From JALYJZ01 sp964476895 (GTDB lineage: Bacteria > Patescibacteriota > SICC01), in contig CAYZCS010000003.1 of the NCBI GenBank assembly GCA_964476895.1, positions 1-37,517 on the forward strand: DNA of 37,517 nucleotides, in the 5' to 3' direction. Made by a program: the position numbers and the translations under genes. Under the pieces are notes generated by a model. The model saw only the letters and a program-made list of their open reading frames with translations. It did not search any database and was not told the DNA's origin. How positions within the stretch are numbered: the first letter of the stretch is position 1; every line of letters starts with the position of its first letter. Below, piece after piece: positions 35,876 through 37,517 of the stretch.

Positions 35876-36767
35876 GAGGCCGGTCGTGGGCGTGGACGTC
35901 GGCGCGACGAAGATCGCGGCCGGCACGGTGACCGGCACCCGGATCCGGAACCTGACCGTCCGGGCTACGCCGCATGAGACGAAGAAGGCGCTGGTGGATG
36001 CCATCGCCGAAGCCGTGGCGACTGCCACTCCGGGGGTAGCCCCGTCCGCCGTCGGGATCGGCATGCCGTACGGAATACGCAATCTACCGCACTCCGGCCC
36101 GGCTCTGCTGCCGGACCTCAAGAAGAAACTTGGCGGCCCAGTGCGGCTTGAGAACGACGCGAACTGCGCGGCCGTCGGCGAAGCCCGGGCGCGCCGGGCC
36201 AGGCACCTGGTGATGTTCACGCTCGGGACCGGCTTCGGGACGGGCGTAGTGATCGACGGCGCCTTGTTCCGCGGCGCCGACGGCCTCGGTTCGGAGTTCG
36301 GAAACAGCACCATCGACTATGACTACGAGGGTCCGGCGGCCAGCTACAATCCGGGGCGGCTGCATGATCTCGTGTCCGGGAGCGGCCTGGTGGCCGAGGC
36401 TACCGCCACGGCAACGGCGCCGGAAGCGGAGGGGTACCTGGCCGGCCTGCTCAAGCGACAGGGTTCGATCACCGCGCTGGACGTGGCCCGTGCCGCCCGC
36501 TCGGGAGATCGGACGGCCGTGCCGGTCTTCGAGCGCTTCGCGGTCCGGCTCGGCGTGGGAATCGCCAATGCGGTCAACACGTTCCAGCCCCGCCAGCTCG
36601 TGCTCGGCGGCGGGCTGGCCGAAGAAGCCGACCTGTACCTCGACCTGGCGATGCAGGAGGCCGGCCGCCGCGCGATGCAGGGGCCGTGGGAGAAGGCGAC
36701 CGTATCCGTGAGCAAGCTGGAGCAGGCCGGCGTGGTAGGCGCGGGCGCGTTGGCCGCCGCGCCTTGA
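35865..36767 (+). CDS. ROK family sugar kinase
   Basis: A 300-residue ROK protein (glucokinase/N-acetylhexosamine kinase fold). It has the N-terminal phosphate loop GVDVGATKIAAGTV, VGIGMPYG, the catalytic Asp in LENDANCAAVGEA, and LGTGFGTGVVIDG. Where most ROK kinases have the GHxxx...CxCGxxGCxE zinc/sugar motif, it reads GNSTIDYDYEGPAASYNPGRLHDLVSGSGL, so zinc ligands and the usual substrate His are missing. The sugar is therefore uncertain. The TTG start overlaps ftsB by 11 bases with GGGAG upstream, implying coupling. Confidence 0.85.
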   Translation: MTPKRPVVGVDVGATKIAAGTVTGTRIRNLTVRATPHETKKALVDAIAEAVATATPGVAPSAVGIGMPYGIRNLPHSGPALLPDLKKKLGGPVRLENDANCAAVGEARARRARHLVMFTLGTGFGTGVVIDGALFRGADGLGSEFGNSTIDYDYEGPAASYNPGRLHDLVSGSGLVAEATATATAPEAEGYLAGLLKRQGSITALDVARAARSGDRTAVPVFERFAVRLGVGIANAVNTFQPRQLVLGGGLAEEADLYLDLAMQEAGRRAMQGPWEKATVSVSKLEQAGVVGAGALAAAP

Positions 36768-36805
36768 CCGTCCCTCAGGCAGGAACCTATACTTATTACT
36801 CGCAT

Positions 36806-36877
36806 TGCGGGGTGGAGCAGTGGCAGCTCGCGTGGCTCATAACCACGAGGTCGCAGGTTCGAATCCTGCCCCCGCTA
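36806..36877 (+). tRNA. Initiator tRNA-fMet (anticodon CAT)
   Basis: The body GCGGGGTGGAGCAG is that of bacterial initiators. Positions 1 and 72 are T and T (unpaired), and 11:24 is A:T, both initiator marks. The anticodon stem is CGTGG/CCACG around CTCATAA, so pair 29:41 is U-A instead of the usual G-C. T-arm GCAGG-TTCGAAT-CCTGC; discriminator A; CCA not encoded. TTGACC (36764-36769), 18 bp, TATACT (36788-36793) is the promoter. Confidence 0.93.
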
Positions 36878-36904
36878 CAAGGTTCGGAAGAGTATACTGG
36901 GCAC

Positions 36905-37393
36905 ATGGAAGCATCCCGCCTAGCTGAGAATCCGGCAGCCGTCGAATCAGAAGTGTTGGGCATGGTTCGGGACGTAGAGGACGTCACTGGCCGCTTACGT
37001 GATTGGCATGACTCCAGGGAGTCGGACAGCGTGCAAGTCCAGCGCCGGCGTGATGCCGATTATGACCGGGCGTGCGAACTGCTTACCGACTTGGTCTGCC
37101 GTGCCAGCGAGAGGGGCTGTGTCATGCAGCTCACCGCCGGTTCGGAACCGGTAGAAACGAAACGGATTTCCAAGGGAGTGTATGGCTTTATGGATATCAG
37201 TTCCGGAGATGATCTCGCCCCGGGTGACTCGATCGTGCTTAAGCACCAATCTGACTTGATAAACTACCGTGCCCGGGCGCGTAACGTGTACCTTGGCGAA
37301 TCCGGTAGGGATATGGAAATAGCCGATATCGCCCGGGCCCTTGCCACGGGAGGTAGCATCGAGTTGGTCGAAGCCGAGCGGCGAAAAGCGTAG
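36905..37393 (+). CDS. Hypothetical protein, 162 aa
   Basis: A 162-residue charged soluble protein: helices in the first half (ESEVLGMVRDVEDVTGRLRDWHD, DYDRACELLTDLVCRASERG) and a strand-rich second half (KRISKGVYGFMDISSGDDLAPGDSIVLKHQ) with a final helix (MEIADIARALATGG). No family is recognised. The start is well fixed: TATACT (36893-36898), six bases, ATG 36905, 28 bp behind the initiator tRNA. The longer frame upstream runs across the tRNA and is not used. Confidence 0.62.
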   Translation: MEASRLAENPAAVESEVLGMVRDVEDVTGRLRDWHDSRESDSVQVQRRRDADYDRACELLTDLVCRASERGCVMQLTAGSEPVETKRISKGVYGFMDISSGDDLAPGDSIVLKHQSDLINYRARARNVYLGESGRDMEIADIARALATGGSIELVEAERRKA

Positions 37394-37494
37394 TCGCTTC
37401 GTTGTGCTGCCGGCTCGATGTGCGACAATCCGATTGATGTTCGTGCCGCATGTACCCGCCATGTCCGTTACTCGTATACTGTATGCGAGCCGCC

Positions 37495-37517
37495 GGCAGT
37501 GTAGCTCAGCGGTAGAG
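37495..37517 (+). tRNA. 5' part of a tRNA gene cut by the window edge
   Basis: GGCAGTG as acceptor, then TA and the D-arm GCTCAGCGGTAGAG; the anticodon lies beyond the window. TATACT (37475-37480) stands 14 bases upstream. Confidence 0.8.

Overview
The window is 37.5 kb of GC-rich bacterial chromosome. It carries about 48 protein-coding genes, mostly single genes or pairs with short gaps, and five tRNA genes, one of them cut by the right edge. No phage, plasmid or CRISPR locus is visible. The domain is certain: a bacterial primary sigma factor, a bacterial-type initiator tRNA and anti-SD-matching Shine-Dalgarno (SD) sites up to a perfect AAGGAGGTGATC. The phylum is not. Many small hypothetical proteins, a GapN-type glyceraldehyde-3-phosphate dehydrogenase, a PucR/CdaR-type regulator without neighbours and a small-genome gene mix would suit a GC-rich Patescibacteria/CPR-like lineage, but that is a guess.

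Layout. 1-2.6 kb: the end of rpoD, a secreted or membrane-anchored esterase and a beta-lactamase-fold serine hydrolase. 2.7-4.8 kb: tRNA-Asn followed by a less GC-rich block (RibD-like reductase, DUF2200, YdeI/OmdA-like, SRPBCC). 4.8-9.1 kb: small membrane and hypothetical proteins and a cupin. 9.1-12.4 kb: an XRE repressor divergent from a DUF4352 lipoprotein/DUF4064 membrane pair, then a GltS-type symporter. 12.4-15.8 kb: YjbQ, a methyltransferase and an ABC-2 exporter operon on the minus strand behind an attenuator-like leader. 15.8-21.3 kb: cobalamin adenosyltransferase, DUF1761, an HPF-like fold, superoxide dismutase, DUF4234, SufS and hypotheticals. 21.3-23.6 kb: alkyltransferase-like protein, hypothetical, leucyl aminopeptidase, tRNA-Pro. 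24-30.8 kb: orphan histidine kinase, GapN, an M23 peptidase with permuted order, a bactofilin-like membrane protein, an orphan response regulator and a CdaR-like regulator. 30.9-34.4 kb: KGG stress protein, a cyanophycin-synthetase-N-like protein, a more AT-rich accessory patch with a structured 5' leader, and an IS1595-family transposase. 34.5-37.5 kb: OB-fold and transglycosylase-associated membrane proteins, tRNA-CAT, FtsB/DivIC, ROK kinase, initiator tRNA, a hypothetical and a partial tRNA.

Two expression modes stand out. One gene class has an AG-rich SD a few bases before the start. The other has no SD: a TANNNT -10 box ends exactly 6 bases (15 cases) or 8 bases (7 cases) before ATG/GTG, which predicts leaderless mRNAs. 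This rule fixes many start codons here and exposes short genes and a leader peptide.

The most interesting candidates are: (1) at 15582-15729 on the minus strand, a leaderless leader peptide with five Leu codons, four mutually pairing GC-rich segments and a terminator ahead of an ABC exporter operon; (2) at 32482-32626, a riboswitch-like 5' leader with a long closing helix, a possible loop-loop contact and a hairpin over the SD; (3) at 26422-27531, a coiled-coil M23 peptidase whose catalytic halves are in swapped order with all five active-site residues present; (4) a strong promoter at 29115-29142 followed by a terminator just before a small gene.
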